Shown here one piece after another: positions 1 through 12,379 of a DNA stretch of 64,000 bases. The stretch's first letter is position 1. Every line of letters starts with the position of its first letter. A model generated the notes under the pieces. It worked only from the letters and a program-made list of their open reading frames with translations. It searched no databases and was not told the origin of the DNA. The translations under genes and the position numbers were made by a program. Origin of the DNA: Pratylenchus scribneri (Eukaryota > Nematoda > Chromadorea > Rhabditida > Pratylenchidae); NCBI GenBank assembly GCA_030063045.1, contig JAQSEB010000097.1:434001-498000 (forward strand). The letters are read 5' to 3'.

Positions 1-429
1 AGAATTTGGGAGAGAAGGAGGGGATTTGGAAAAGGAATGGACGGAAAAATATCGACCAATGTTCTTCTTTTACTTGGATCAAACGGCGGATGATTGGAAA
101 TTGTGTGAAAAAAATAGAATAATTTATCGGATTATGCTTTATAAATTGAGGAAATTTATGATGGAAAAGAATTGGAAAAATGAAGATTGGAATTTGCATT
201 CGGAATTGATTGTCGAATTCATAAGATTGAGAAGAGATTATGATGAGGGAATGATGAATCCGGAGGCTTATAAAGATGAAAAGGAAATGTTGAAGAAGGA
301 TAATAAAAAAATTATTTCCAAATTGAGGGAAAAATTTTCAGAATTGGATTCGAACATTGACGATCTTCAACTTGGTATAAAAATTTTAATTAATTAATTA
401 AATTATTAGATGAATATTTTAGAAGATGA
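1..429 (+). CDS. 3' end of an unrecognised charged helical protein (5' partial)
   Basis: An open frame runs from the window edge to 374 (phase 1), followed by a 35-nt intron (375-409, GTATAA...TTATTAG) and a tiny last exon, 410-429, that adds the residues DEYFRR and ends at TGA. About 130 residues are visible. They are rich in Lys, Glu, Leu and Ile with aromatic patches (FFFYLD, EDWNLHSE) and predict mostly alpha helix. I recognise no domain. The gene lies 490 nt upstream of the poly(A) polymerase fusion gene on the same strand. It has the same composition and the same habit of phase-1 introns whose next exon starts with AT (making a GAT codon), so it may be a relative of that gene's N-terminal region; this is inference. 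The true start is outside the window. Confidence 0.5.
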
Positions 430-920
430 AGAAGAAATATTCAATTTTCTTGATACCGGAATCAGAAAAAAGGTTAACAATTTTATTTGAAATTTTATTT
501 ATAATTAATTTATTACATTTAAATAGATTTTAATTTTATATATTTTGATAATAGACAATTAATTCTTTCTAAAATTTATCATTTTTGGGCCAAGAAACTT
601 GTCAAGATCATATTCTTTTTTAAACCATTTTTTTCTTAAAAGCTCTAATCCTAGCCATGTAACCTAACACGAAGCCAAGTTACCCAATTTTGTCAAAAGC
701 TATATGGCCTCAAAAATAAATTTTCTTAAAAATATTATTATTATTTAAATTCATATTATTTAATTTGGAAATTCCCTCATCTATTTAAGAAGGCATTCAT
801 AATACCACAGGCAATTCAAGGTATATTTTGTGTGTTTTTACAATTCATTTTTTTCGTTAATTAATTTAAGATTATTTTTCTTGGAATTCCAATTTTTTGG
901 TACCCTATAAAGAATACATT
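430..920. other. Intergenic, no gene seen
   Basis: AT-rich spacer between the two same-strand genes. No repeat or RNA gene was recognised. It presumably holds the 3' UTR of the first gene and the promoter of the next. Confidence 0.4.
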
Positions 921-3900
921 ATGGAGAATGATGAAGAGAAAATGGAAGAATTGAAAGAACAGGTGAATTTGGATGCAACACTTTGGCATTATAAAAATAT
1001 TTTTGATAATTTATTTGAATCGCTCAACAAAAATTTGGATAAGTCAAGTTGGCCAATAAGATTTATAAACAACTGGGAATATTTGAAAAAATACAAATCG
1101 AGAAATTATCAAGCAAAAATACGAAAATTATGCGAATTGCAATATTTTATTGAAAATTCATTGGCCAAAAATGATGACATTAAAAAATTAAATGAATGGG
1201 AATATTTTATGGTAAGAATAAGAAAGACAATAATATTTTATACATTATTATATTGTATATAACTTATATCCTAAATTCATATCACTAACTTCAGAATTGA
1301 AGAAAGTTTAAGTTAAGTTTAAAAATTATGACAGCTCATTGTGCAATGTGTATTTTGAGAAATTATACATTTTTTATTTGGAACTACGAATTAAAAATAA
1401 AAGTAAAATCCAATCTAAATTTTCGTTTTAAGAAAAATTTCCTAATCTGGATAATTTAGGCCCATAGTCCCATAGCCAAAATCCGATCATTTCCGAGTCA
1501 TTTTATTTAGTCATTACCGGCAAAATTTTAGACATTTACGTTTTTTAAATGTTAATCACATAGATAATTTTCACAGAATCTTCCAAGAATTAAAAATATT
1601 AATTGTGACGATGATGAACGAGTTGAAGGCATTAGTTTATTAATTGTTGAGCAACATAGATTTGAAATCAAAAAGAAAATATATTTTGATTATTTGGATT
1701 GGTTGATAACAAATTTTGAAGAATTTCAACAATTCCTCCTGGAACTTGATTCGAAATTCAAATTAAATTTAATAAATATTTTAAATGTGCAGAAGAAAGA
1801 AGGATTAGAAAAATTTGAATTGTTCGAAAAATTGGAGAAAAAACATCCAAAATGGCTTAAAATTGGTTCAATTTTTAGTTCATAATTTTATTTTAAATAC
1901 TGAATTATAGATGAAATGAACATGAATATGCGCATGGAATTGTATAAAACAATTTTAAAAATCAAAGACTATTTGCCAGAATCCAAAAATAGTCAAAAAC
2001 GAATTGCAATGGCAACAATGATTGGAGAAATAAAAAAGGCGCAAAATGCTTCAGAAAAATGTGGATTAGGAGTTGATTATCCAGAACATTTTGAAACAAT
2101 AAAGAGGCAAATTGTCAAATGGCTGGAAGAAATATATAAAAAGGGAGGGGAAAATTTTGATTCAAAGGAGAATATTTGCATATTAACTGGTTTTAGGCAA
2201 TACATCAAATTGGAAATGGAATATATTGAAGGTTAAAAATAGTTGATAAAATAAAAAAATAATTTAAAAAATTAAGATGAACAAGTTTATTGTTTGAAAT
2301 ATACTAGAAAAGAAAATGTAATTAAAGAATATATGTAATGGTGCAATATGTAAAAAAGAAGATATGCAAGATTTTGCATGGGATTTACAAAAAGAATATT
2401 TAGAAAAACAGCATCAACATTTTATAATGGAAATGACCCAGGGCAATTTGGATAATGGTGAAATTAAGAAATTAATTGGTAAATTTGGTGGAATGAATCG
2501 ACTATGGTTATTAGTGCCAAATTCAACGGAAAGTCCATTTTTACCTGAGAAAGGTAAATTTCTAAATTATTTTAAAAATTTTAAATAAAAATCAATTTTG
2601 CTCCATATGTTTAAATTCAAAACTAGATTCGAATTTTCTATTCCTTTTTGTTTCATCAATTAATAATATTTTATAATATAAATATATTATTTTCCAAATA
2701 TTTTTAAAAATATTAATGGCTAATAAAATAAACAATAATTTTTAATATTTTATTTTTATCCAAATTTTCTTGCCTATATTAGTTTTAATGAAAATATGTA
2801 TAAAAGATAATATTTAATTGTAATCTAGTGCGCAAAATTCATATCTTTTCTTAATAATTAATTTAAAAAATTTAAAGATTTTTCCATGGACAACATTTTA
2901 CGTGAACATTTCTTGGAAGCTCTTTATGCTCAAAATGAAGAAGATCGAGTTGCTAATAAATTGGCTGTGAATTATTTCAGCTGGGCACGTTATATTGACA
3001 AGAAATTGGAAAGATTGAAAAAATTGGAAAATTCAGATGGAACAAATCCTACAATTTTAGCTCAAATATGGCAAAAGAGAGAAATACGAATAAAATTACT
3101 AAGTAAATCTTTAAAAAAAATTTACATTAAATTTGGTTACAATTTTCAGATAAATATGATGGATTGGGAAATACGAAATTGGATTCATTAAAGGCCAGAA
3201 AAATTTATTTGGCAAGGTTCCATTTGGACATTCTGGAATTGATTGAGAAAGCCGAGAAAGAAGTTTTCATGAAAGAAAAATTAGAGGAAATTTTTGATCA
3301 AATTTTGAGGAGATGGAAATATGTAAAATATGATAAAGAATGGGAAGAAAACAAAGACAAAAAATTGACCGAATATTTTAATCGAATTCATGAATTCAAT
3401 CGAGAAGAATTGATGGAACAATTTAGCACAAATATTTCATTGGGAAATGAAGAAAGCTTAGCGAGGAAGAATTTCTTTGCTCGAATAATCGAAAGTAAGA
3501 CAAATTTGTTTTTGCAAAAAATAAACCCTTATTAAGGTTTAAAAAATAAAGATGCAAAAAATATATTTGTCCAATTGATTGGAGGGGATGGAATCAATAA
3601 AATGTGGGAAAAATTTAAACCTAAAAAAGAGGAAAATATTCAAAAAGGAAATGAAATGGCTGAAATTGAAACAAATGTTGATGAGGCTCTAAAAACGTTG
3701 GAGGATACTTTGAAAAAAGAAATAATTGAAGAGAAAGAAGCTGGTATTTCTTCAAACAAAGAAAATATCGAGACAATGGAAAATGCGGCATCGAGTCTAA
3801 AAATTCCATTAGAAAATGGTAAGAAAGAAAATGGATTAATTATTAAAATAAAATTTTTAATAATTATTCCAGCAATAGATAGTGATTTGGCCGAATCGAG

Positions 3901-6900
3901 TGGAAATGCTCCGAATCCAATATTGTTGGAAAAAATTCAACAACATAGCAGCAGTAAAATACACTCAGAGGATTCCGAGTTACATAATGATAAAAGAGAA
4001 GGGCATCAAAAAGACGAAGAAATTTTTGGAAAAAATAAACAGACAATAGAATCCAGAAAAATTAGCGGAGATTCAGCGAGCCCGAAAAAGGAAAATGAAA
4101 TTAAAAAAGTATTAAGAAAAAAGAACAGCATGCGAAGTAATCAGAAATTCAGGAAAAATAGAAAGGAAAGAAAAGCAAGAAAAAAAGCCGAACAAGAAGA
4201 AAAATGGCGAAACAAAGCCAGGGAAAAAGCAGAAGCTGATAAAATTATATTGGAAGAGGAAAAGAAGCAAATTAATGAACATTTAATTATTGAAGAGGTT
4301 AGAGGAAAAATTCATTGAATTTTCAATAAATAATTTAATATTTCAAATTAAGCTCGTAGAGATGTTAAAAAATAAAGGGTATGGAGACTTTCCAGACCCA
4401 AATGCGAATGAAGAAAGCGAGAAGAGAAGGATGGCAAGAAGAAAAAAATATTTAAATCAAAGTGAATTTGTAATCCTGGAAATGATGGAAATATTGGCAA
4501 AATGGGTGAGTGAGAATAAATACGGACCAATGAAAAATTTGGATTTTTAAAACCTTAAAAATTTATTTGAAGAAGGTATAAACTGGTTTCTACAATTTGA
4601 AAAATTGGTTTATTTATGTAATTTTCTGATTTAGTTGCAAATTTACAATTGTAATTTTGTTTTATAATTTCAATTTTATTTTACAATTGTAATTTTGTTT
4701 TACAATTGTAATTTTGTTTTACAATTGTAATTTTGTTTTACAATTGTAATTTTGTTTTACAATTGTAATTTTGTTTTACAATTGTAATTTTGTTTTACAA
4801 TTGTAATTTTGTTTTATAATTTCAATTTTATTTTACAATTGTAATTTTGTTTTACAATTGTAATTTTGTTTTACAATTGTAATTTTGTTTTACAATTGTA
4901 ATTTTGTTTTACAATTGCAATTTTGTTTTACAATTGTAATTTTGTTTTACAATTGTAATTTTGTTTTACAATTGTAATTTTGTTTTACAATTGTAATTTT
5001 GTTTTACAATTGTAATTTTGTTTTTCAATTGTAATTTTGTTTTACAATTGTAATTTTGTTTTACAATTGTAATTTTGTTTTGCAATTGTAATTTTGTTTT
5101 ACAATTGTAATTTTGTTTTACAATTGTAATTTTGTTTTACAATTGTAATTTTGTTTTACAATTGTAATTTTGTTTTACAATTGTAATTTTGTTTTACAAT
5201 TGTAATTTTGTTTTACAATTGTAATTTTGTTTTACAATTGTAATTTTGTTTTACAATTGTAATTTTGTTTTATAATTTCAATTTTATTTTACAATTGTAA
5301 TTTTGTTTTACAATTGTAATTTTATTTTACAATTGTAATTTTGTTTTACAATTGTAATTTTGTTTTACAATTGTAATTTTGTTTTACAATTGTAATTTTG
5401 TTTTACAATTGTAATTTTGTTTTACAATTGTAATTTTGTTTTACAATTGTAATTTTGTTTTACAATTGTAATTTTGTTTTACAATTGTAATTTTGTTTTA
5501 CAATTGTAATTTTGTTTTACAATTGTAATTTTGTTTTACAATTGTAATTTTGTTTTACAATTGTAATTTTGTTTTACAATTGTAATTTTGTTTTGCAATT
5601 GTAATTTTGTTTTACAATTGTAATTTTGGTTTGCAATTGTAATTTTGTTTTACAATTGCAATTTTGTTTTACAATTGTAATTTTGTTTTACAATTGTAAT
5701 TTTGTTTTACAATTGTAATTTTGTTTTACAATTGTAATTTTGTTTTACAATTGTAATTTTGTTTTACAATTGTAATTTTGTTTTACAATTGTAATTTTGT
5801 TTTACAATTGTAATTTTGTTTTTCAATTGTAATTTTGTTTTACAATTGTAATTTTGTTTTACAATTGTAATTTTGTTTTGCAATTGTAATTTTGTTTTAC
5901 AATTGTAATTTTGTTTTACAATTGTAATTTTGTTTTACAATTGTAATTTTGTTTTACAATTGTAATTTTGTTTTACAATTGTAATTTTGTTTTACAATTG
6001 TAATTTTGTTTTACAATTGTAATTTTGTTTTACAATTGTAATTTTGTTTTACAATTGTAATTTTGTTTTACAATTGTAATTTTGTTTTACAATTGTAATT
6101 TTATTTTACAATTGTAATTTTGTTTTACAATTGTAATTTTGTTTTACAATTGTAATTTTGTTTTACAATTGTAATTTTGTTTTACAATTGTAATTTTGTT
6201 TTACAATTGTAATTTTGTTTTACAATTGTAATTTTGTTTTACAATTGTAATTTTGTTTTACAATTGTAATTTTGTTTTACAATTGTAATTTTGTTTTACA
6301 ATTGTAATTTTGTTTTACAATTGTAATTTTGTTTTACAATTGTAATTTTGTTTTACAATTGTAATTTTGTTTTACAATTGTAATTTTGTTTTGCAATTGT
6401 AATTTTGTTTTACAATTGTAATTTTGGTTTGCAATTGTAATTTTGGTTTGCAATTGTAATTTTGTTTTACAATTGTAATTTTACCATTCTGCTACTTAAA
6501 TTAACTGATTTAAAAATAAATATTTTTCCAAACCAATAATTATATTTTTAGAATAAAGAAAGCAGAATGCTAATTTCGGGTTCAATGCAATTAAAATTGA
6601 ATTCCATCGATTCTGACATTGATTTAATTATACTTTTGCCATATGAGGCAAATGAAAATTGGGCAAATGAATTTGAAAAGAATTTTATGAGCGATCCAAA
6701 ATCGAAATGTATCAAAAATAAATGTGAAAATGGAGACCAAATTTCACTTTATTGTTTTCTTTGTCAGGTTAAGTATAAAAAAATAATAAATTATATAAAA
6801 TTATTTTATAGGCAGAAAAAGTGTTTTTATTAGAAAAAATCTACGGCCATGTTCCCCTTATAAAAATGCGTAAACGAAATATTTCCGTTGACATAAATAT

Positions 6901-8507
6901 GGCACTTGTGCCAAAAGATTTGCTAGTCAATTTTCCAACAATTGATCAACAGCAACAAAAATTGGAAAATTACAAGAAAATGAAAAATAAAATGGAAGAA
7001 ATAATGAATAATCAGCCAAGTTTAGATCAAATTGATCAATTAATTCGAAATATAGTAATAGAAATTGGAAAGGAACAGATTGGAAAAGAACAAAAAGAAA
7101 AAGGAGAAAATGTTGAGACTAACGAAAATGATATAAAAAGGGTGATTGAATTAGAATATGCTGGGACCAAAATGTTGCGATTACATCCAAGTGATAAAAG
7201 GAATGGAATGATTTTCACATTGTCAGGTACAGAAATAATAACTATGTCATTTAAATAAATTAGAAAAATTAAATGCATGCAAATTTATTAAAATTATTTC
7301 TCTTACTAGGATATCGAGCCAATAAACAAATTATTGAATTGTTGCCAAAGGATGAAATTTACAGGAATTTCCAAATTGCCTATTCAACTCTGAAATTATG
7401 GTTAAAAAGTATATGATGAATATTTTATGTATTAATTTAATAAATTGAAATTTAATAGATCATTTTATTTATGGTGGCATTTTTGGGTTCATCAATGGGA
7501 CAACATTGTCCGTGATGATTTGTAAATTGGCAATTGAATTGGGGGAAAATGCATCAGCCATAGAAATTGTGGAACAATTCTTTCATAAATATCACAAGTA
7601 AATTAAATAACAAATATTTGAATTAATTTGAATTTTCAGAAGAGAAAATGAAGTTTTGGAAAGAATTGAATTGGAATTCAAGAAAAATTATAAAAATATT
7701 AGCAATGTATTGGACTGGTTCCCATATGAAAATGCCAAAGGCTGGCAAGTGATTACGCCTGGATTTCCCACTCAAAATGCGGCATTCGCAATTATTCCTC
7801 CTTCAGATCGAATTATCAATGCAGAATTGGGCATTGGTTGGACTAAATAAAAGTAAATTAATTAATTTGAATTTAGGCTTGGAAAAAGTTGGCAAAATTC
7901 GGAAATTAATTGATATGCCCGGAGAACCATCGCCAAATATAATTCATGAAAGAATAACGAATTTTTTATTTTCATCACAGAAATTTGAAGACAAAGTAAG
8001 CAAATAATTTAATATTAATTAAATTATTTCCATTAAAATAGTACCCACATTTTATGGCCATTGTTTGTAAATATTCACAAAGAAATGGAAATTCGTTGGC
8101 ATTTTGTAATTTTCTTCAACTCAAACTTCGTATTGAACTTCCAAAAATCGATGTACCACAAATTGATTATTTCCATATAAAACCTGAAAAAATATTCGAC
8201 AAAAAAATTTGCCCAGAAAAATTTCGGCTAGAAAATGAGGAAAAATTTTGTACAATTTGGTTGGCAGGCATCAAATTGAAGGATGATGATGTATGGTATT
8301 AATAATGAATATTTACAATTTAATATTTAACAGATCAATGTTGAAAATGTCGAATTGGAGGCCGCCATTAATGGAAATTCAAAACAATTAATCGTAAAAA
8401 TCAAAGAAGAATTTTATAGAAAATTTCCTGAAGCTGCAAAAGAAGAGGAAACATTTGATATTATTTTCAACTATTTTTCCAAAAAAGATTTACCAAAATT
8501 TAAGTAG
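921..8507 (+). CDS. Poly(A) polymerase with long charged N-terminal extension
   Basis: Seventeen exons chain in frame: 921-1211, 1577-1865, 1911-2231, 2362-2553, 2878-3102, 3150-3494, 3552-3818, 3873-4297, 4362-4505, 6552-6767, 6812-7226, 7310-7408, 7459-7597, 7640-7836, 7877-7995, 8042-8290, 8334-8507. They total 4107 nt, 1368 residues. Residues ~1-770 are Lys/Glu-rich helical sequence that I do not recognise. From ~770 the protein follows canonical poly(A) polymerase: a lead-in helix (EMMEILAKW), the nucleotidyltransferase motif GS...DSDID (Asp855, Asp857), a third acidic residue in SVDIN (~Asp932), the central domain (LKLWLK, FGFINGTTLSVM, VITPGFPTQN) and the RNA-binding-like domain from YPHFMAIV. 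All three catalytic aspartates are present, so activity is plausible: template-independent 3' adenylation in the nucleus. The start Met is uncertain; the frame is open slightly upstream. Intron 9 holds a satellite array. AATAAA lies at 8582. The polymerase core is secure; the N-terminal joining rests on phase alone. Confidence 0.75.
4640..6483. repeat. 19-bp satellite array inside a poly(A) polymerase intron
   Basis: About 97 tandem copies of a 19-bp unit, ACAATTGTAATTTTGTTTT, run almost without interruption. The unit contains the perfect 12-bp palindrome TTACAATTGTAA. Variants (GCAATTGTAA, TTTTGGTTTG, TATAATTTCAATTTTATTTT) recur at intervals, suggesting expansion of multi-unit blocks. The array occupies most of intron 4506-6551, between the exon ending EILAKW and the exon carrying the catalytic GS...DSDID motif. 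Confidence 0.97.
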
Positions 8508-8939
8508 CAACAAAAAAATGATTTTTAAAAATTTATTGCACTTTATGAATCCACAATTTTTCATTTTTAAATTGTTAAAAAAATAAAAATATTATATTTT
8601 GACGAGTGATTTTAGGAATATATTTTCATTTTTTGAAATAATTACAAATTAAAAAAAAATTGTTAGGTCAACAACTATGTTATAAGTTATGCCAATTAGA
8701 CTTTCAATATCGGGGTTTTATTTTTCTTTAAGATTTCTTCTATTTTGATTCTTTTAATTTCATCAATTCTTTGAAACTGAAAAGCAGTGACTTATTTGGG
8801 ATATTGGTAAATTACAAAAAAATGTTGATGTATTTAATTTTACCGAAATATTCATTTATTCAAATTTCAAATGCCAATTCATTTTTTATTCAAATTTTAA
8901 CTTTGTTTCAATTTAATTTCAAGAATAAAAACAAAATAA
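8508..8939. other. Convergent 3' intergenic spacer
   Basis: AT-rich spacer between the 3' ends of the poly(A) polymerase gene (+) and the aspartic protease-like gene (-). It contains AATAAA at 8582-8587, a likely polyadenylation signal for the former. Nothing else was seen. Confidence 0.5.
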
Positions 8940-11508
8940 TTATAATTTATCATCTCCCACATATTTTGGGAATGCAATTGACTTTATTTGTGGATCAATG
9001 ATCAAACAATGTTTTTGCTGGAAAAATGGTCGTCCAAAAATCCATGGAGCATTTGCATCATTCCCATCAAAAGTGTCATCCAATTCTTGAATTGCCCAAA
9101 GGCATTGACCACGGGGCAACAAATTTCCAGGCAATTCAATTTTTAAATTCTCCTAAAAATTAAAAAAAATATATTTAAATTTAATTATGAATTTAATTTC
9201 TGGCAACCTTTTCCAATGAGATGTCTAATCTCATTTTGAATGTCAATGGCCCATATTGTTGATTGCATTCAATCATGTACAATTGATGGCGGCCAATTGT
9301 TTGTTTCTTGACTTTTGCCATCATCGCCAATTTTGCCACTGTTCGTCGGGGGCCTTGAATGAACATTGCATTCGGATTGACCAATGCCCTTCTTTCAATA
9401 TTGTCATCATATTCCATATTTGTTCCCTCTCCTTTCATGTTTAAGCCCTTGAAATTTGTTGGCATTTAAAAAAGCTATTTATAATTAGTTAATTTTTGTG
9501 AGAGCCAAAAATTCTAAAATTGGCTAAAAATTTTCAAAATTAATTTTTTAATTATTTTTTGGTTATACGACTGGGGTTCCAATTATTTGCAGACGGAATA
9601 GTCTGGTGCCGAAGATGGTAAAGCGGTTATGGAATTATTTAGAGCATTTTATTAGGCATAAAATTAGCAGAAGAATTTTATCAAAAGCATTGGGTTTTGA
9701 GTATTCACCGAATTATGGCAAAAAACCGTTGTTTTAATTAAAATCGTGGCCATAATTCGTTGAATATTCAACATTAGTTAATGTTTTTCATTTCATTTTG
9801 TAGCTAATTTTATGCCTAATAAAATGCTATAAACTAGGCCTCAGCAACATTTACTACCATCGTCACCAGACTGTTCCGTCCTCTAGTGTTGGGTCTGCAA
9901 AAAACGTAATATGTTTTTTAAATGTTAAACACATTTTTTTCATTTCAGTCATTTGTTAATCTTGATGAGAAAGAATATTCATCACATAAAAATGTGGCCT
10001 ATAAAAATTGCCAAGAATTGGTTAAAATGAAGGACAAATTTATGCTTAAATTATTCATTCGAAAATTTTTTTACAAAAACAAAATCTTGGCCAACATTAA
10101 CTTTATAAAAAAAAATAATTCCAATTATCCAAAATTAAATTTAAAAAAACACCTGAATTTTGACTCGAAATGCATCCATGATTGGCCCAGTCTCATTGCC
10201 AAAATCACTTTCCAAATGATAATAAAGTGGCCTATTTTGACATAATTTATTCCATAATCCTCGAGCAGTGTCAATGACCAATTTGCCATGCTGTTTTCCA
10301 TAAATTAACATAACTCTCTTTGGCTTTGACTGATCATCATTGGGATCATCGTTGATAATTTTTGCCATAAATTCGCTCTGTTTGCTAATGCTCAATAATC
10401 CGCCCACCGATAATTGACTGAACAATTTACTGTCCTGCATTTGCTCAATTTGAGCTAATGATCGCTCCCGCACATTGATGTTGTTTGATTTTTCGAGGTT
10501 TCTGAACTAAAATAAAAAAATTATAATAATTTAAATATTTTAATCAATTTTTCAGCATACTTATAATAATTTACCGACGCCCGACGGTCTGAATTCGTTA
10601 AATTTTTTATTATTATAAGCCAAATATCAAACATTTTTAAGTCAGAAATTTAAATAAATTTAGTTAAATTTTGCTTTAAATGGTGTCCTGCCTAATAAGC
10701 TTTAGTAAAATTTAATATTTATTTTGGCAAACTTTCTTAAAATTTCTAATTTTTCTACACGAAAATTATTGATGTATTATAATTTTAATTTAGATAATAT
10801 TCTGCTTTTGAGTTCCATTATTAATAATTTATTTCCTATATAATTAATGTAACGCATTTAAATTTTGGCAAAAATCATAAAATGATCAATTCAAACTTTA
10901 AAAATCTATCCTATCTAATATGCTTTAAAATCATAGCTTAAAATTAATATATTTTATATTTTTTGTACTAATTTATATTTACTTAAATATTTTAGTTTTA
11001 AAATTAATTTTTTTTTTAAATTTTTCAATTCCCATACCATGATATTGTCTTCACCATAGAAACCCTTCACACTGATATTCAAGGAAGTCGATGGTTGAAT
11101 TTTGGTTTGGAATGTTGCATCCGAATGGGAAATAAATGTATTTGATGCGCTGGCATTAAAACTATTGGTTGAAGTGTCATTCAAATTTGGGCCAAATGCC
11201 TTTGGAGTGAGCACAAATGAAAGGTCACCAACGCCGGGAGAAATCATGCCTCCCACCCAATTGAGTAGAAAATCGACGGGTTGAGCAGGATTGCCAACGC
11301 CCAATCGTGCCGTGTATAAACTCTTGCCAAATGCCAAAATTGTGTCGAATCGGCCATCAAAGAAAGCCTCTTGAGTGGAATTTGTAGTCAGCAGGTTCAA
11401 ACGTTCAAAAAGATCAACAAATTGAAGGTCGAGTAAAATTTGGTCAGAAAATGCAGAGGCAAAAAGGACACAAAAGATGGCGGAAAGAAATATTTTAGAT
11501 TGCGGCAT
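8940..11508 (-). CDS. Secreted pepsin-family (A1) protein with both catalytic Asp lost
   Basis: Four minus-strand exons, 11508-11038, 10506-10153, 9447-9208 and 9152-8940 (1278 nt, 425 residues), all join at phase 0. Residues 1-22 form a signal peptide. The fold is that of a eukaryotic aspartic protease: SLYTARLGVGNPAQPVDFLL aligns with the first lobe, IECNQQYGPLTF and the C-terminal WIFGRPFFQQKH with the second. However, the first catalytic motif (normally DTG) reads NWV at Asn83, and the second (VDTGTS..GP) reads VNPNAM..GP at Asn299. Both aspartates are therefore Asn and the flanking Thr/Gly are also replaced. Such a protein should not cleave peptides; binding, inhibition or decoy roles are inference. 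Exon 3 relies on an acceptor at TTTCAAG, which restores a continuous alignment. Intron 2 contains a miniature element. It lies tandem and on the same strand as the catalase gene. Confidence 0.78.
9585..9897. mobile_element. Inverted-repeat miniature element, family A copy 1
   Basis: Long inverted arms surround a short centre: the left arm (GACGGAATAGTCTGGTG ... GCATTTTATTAGGCATAAAA) is matched in reverse complement near 9790-9885. It sits in intron 2 of the aspartic protease-like gene. A related copy lies at 56036-56348. There is no coding capacity and the target duplication was not resolved. Confidence 0.8.
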
Positions 11509-12379
11509 TTTTGGGAAATAATAATTTCATAAAATGGGCTAATGAAAAAAGGAAGGGAAGTTATAAAGGGTTCAAAAATGTGGACGAATTCCATAATTTA
11601 AAATTTTTGGGCTAGCCCGAGACCCTAATTATCAATTCCAAATTTATCTACATTGTTCATATTTTTTGATAAATTTTTTCTTCTTTTGATTAAACATCAA
11701 TTCTAACAAAATTATCTAAATTTCAGGACGAATATATCAAAATTTGTGCGGTTGCACCTTGAAAAACAAAAAGGTAAAAAAAGAAAGGAGGATTAAAATT
11801 AAAGCTATTTTGATCATTTTAAAGTTTAATTTGAAAATTTTTTAAAATATTAAAAAGGGGTTAATATCGACTAGACTTCTTTTTAATAAGAAATCAATTA
11901 AAATCAATTTTTCCATTTCCAATTAATAAAATGGCAGAGGAATAAAATATTATTAACCATAATTTACAGTTAGTTTTAGGCTAAAGATATTACCTGATCT
12001 AATTCTAAATTTTGTAAATACATGAAAATTGATTCATTCGTACATAGTACACTCAATGTAAATGATTTTAAATTACATAAATTAAAAAGTTGAGTCAAAT
12101 CAACTCAAATTGGGAAATCTTAACTTTCTAAAATCCGAAATTTCCAAAATAGATAATTCTACAAATCCTAGTATATCTCATTTAATAATTTTATGTCACG
12201 AAATTTATGTAGATCGAAAATGTTTAATTTTCCTTTTTAACATAGTTCATTTCAGCTTACAGTAATCAAAAAATTTGAAATTTTTTTATCACAATTTTAT
12301 GTCCAAACATCGACAAATAACAAAATATCATCAAACCCAAAAATTCCAATTATTTGCATTTCCTTCCCTTCCCTCCTTT
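11509..12379. other. Spacer between protease-like and catalase genes
   Basis: AT-rich, with no open frame of note and no repeat recognised. It should hold the catalase 3' UTR and the promoter of the protease-like gene, both on the minus strand. Confidence 0.4.

Noticed and set aside
2271..2340. Possible extra exon in the polymerase fusion (frame starting DEQVYCLKY)
   Set aside because: It starts after an acceptor in the right phase but has no phase-1 donor before its stop; skipping it restores a clean chain.
4640..6483. The 19-bp repeat array as CRISPR-like
   Set aside because: No unique spacers; it is a plain tandem satellite in a eukaryotic intron.
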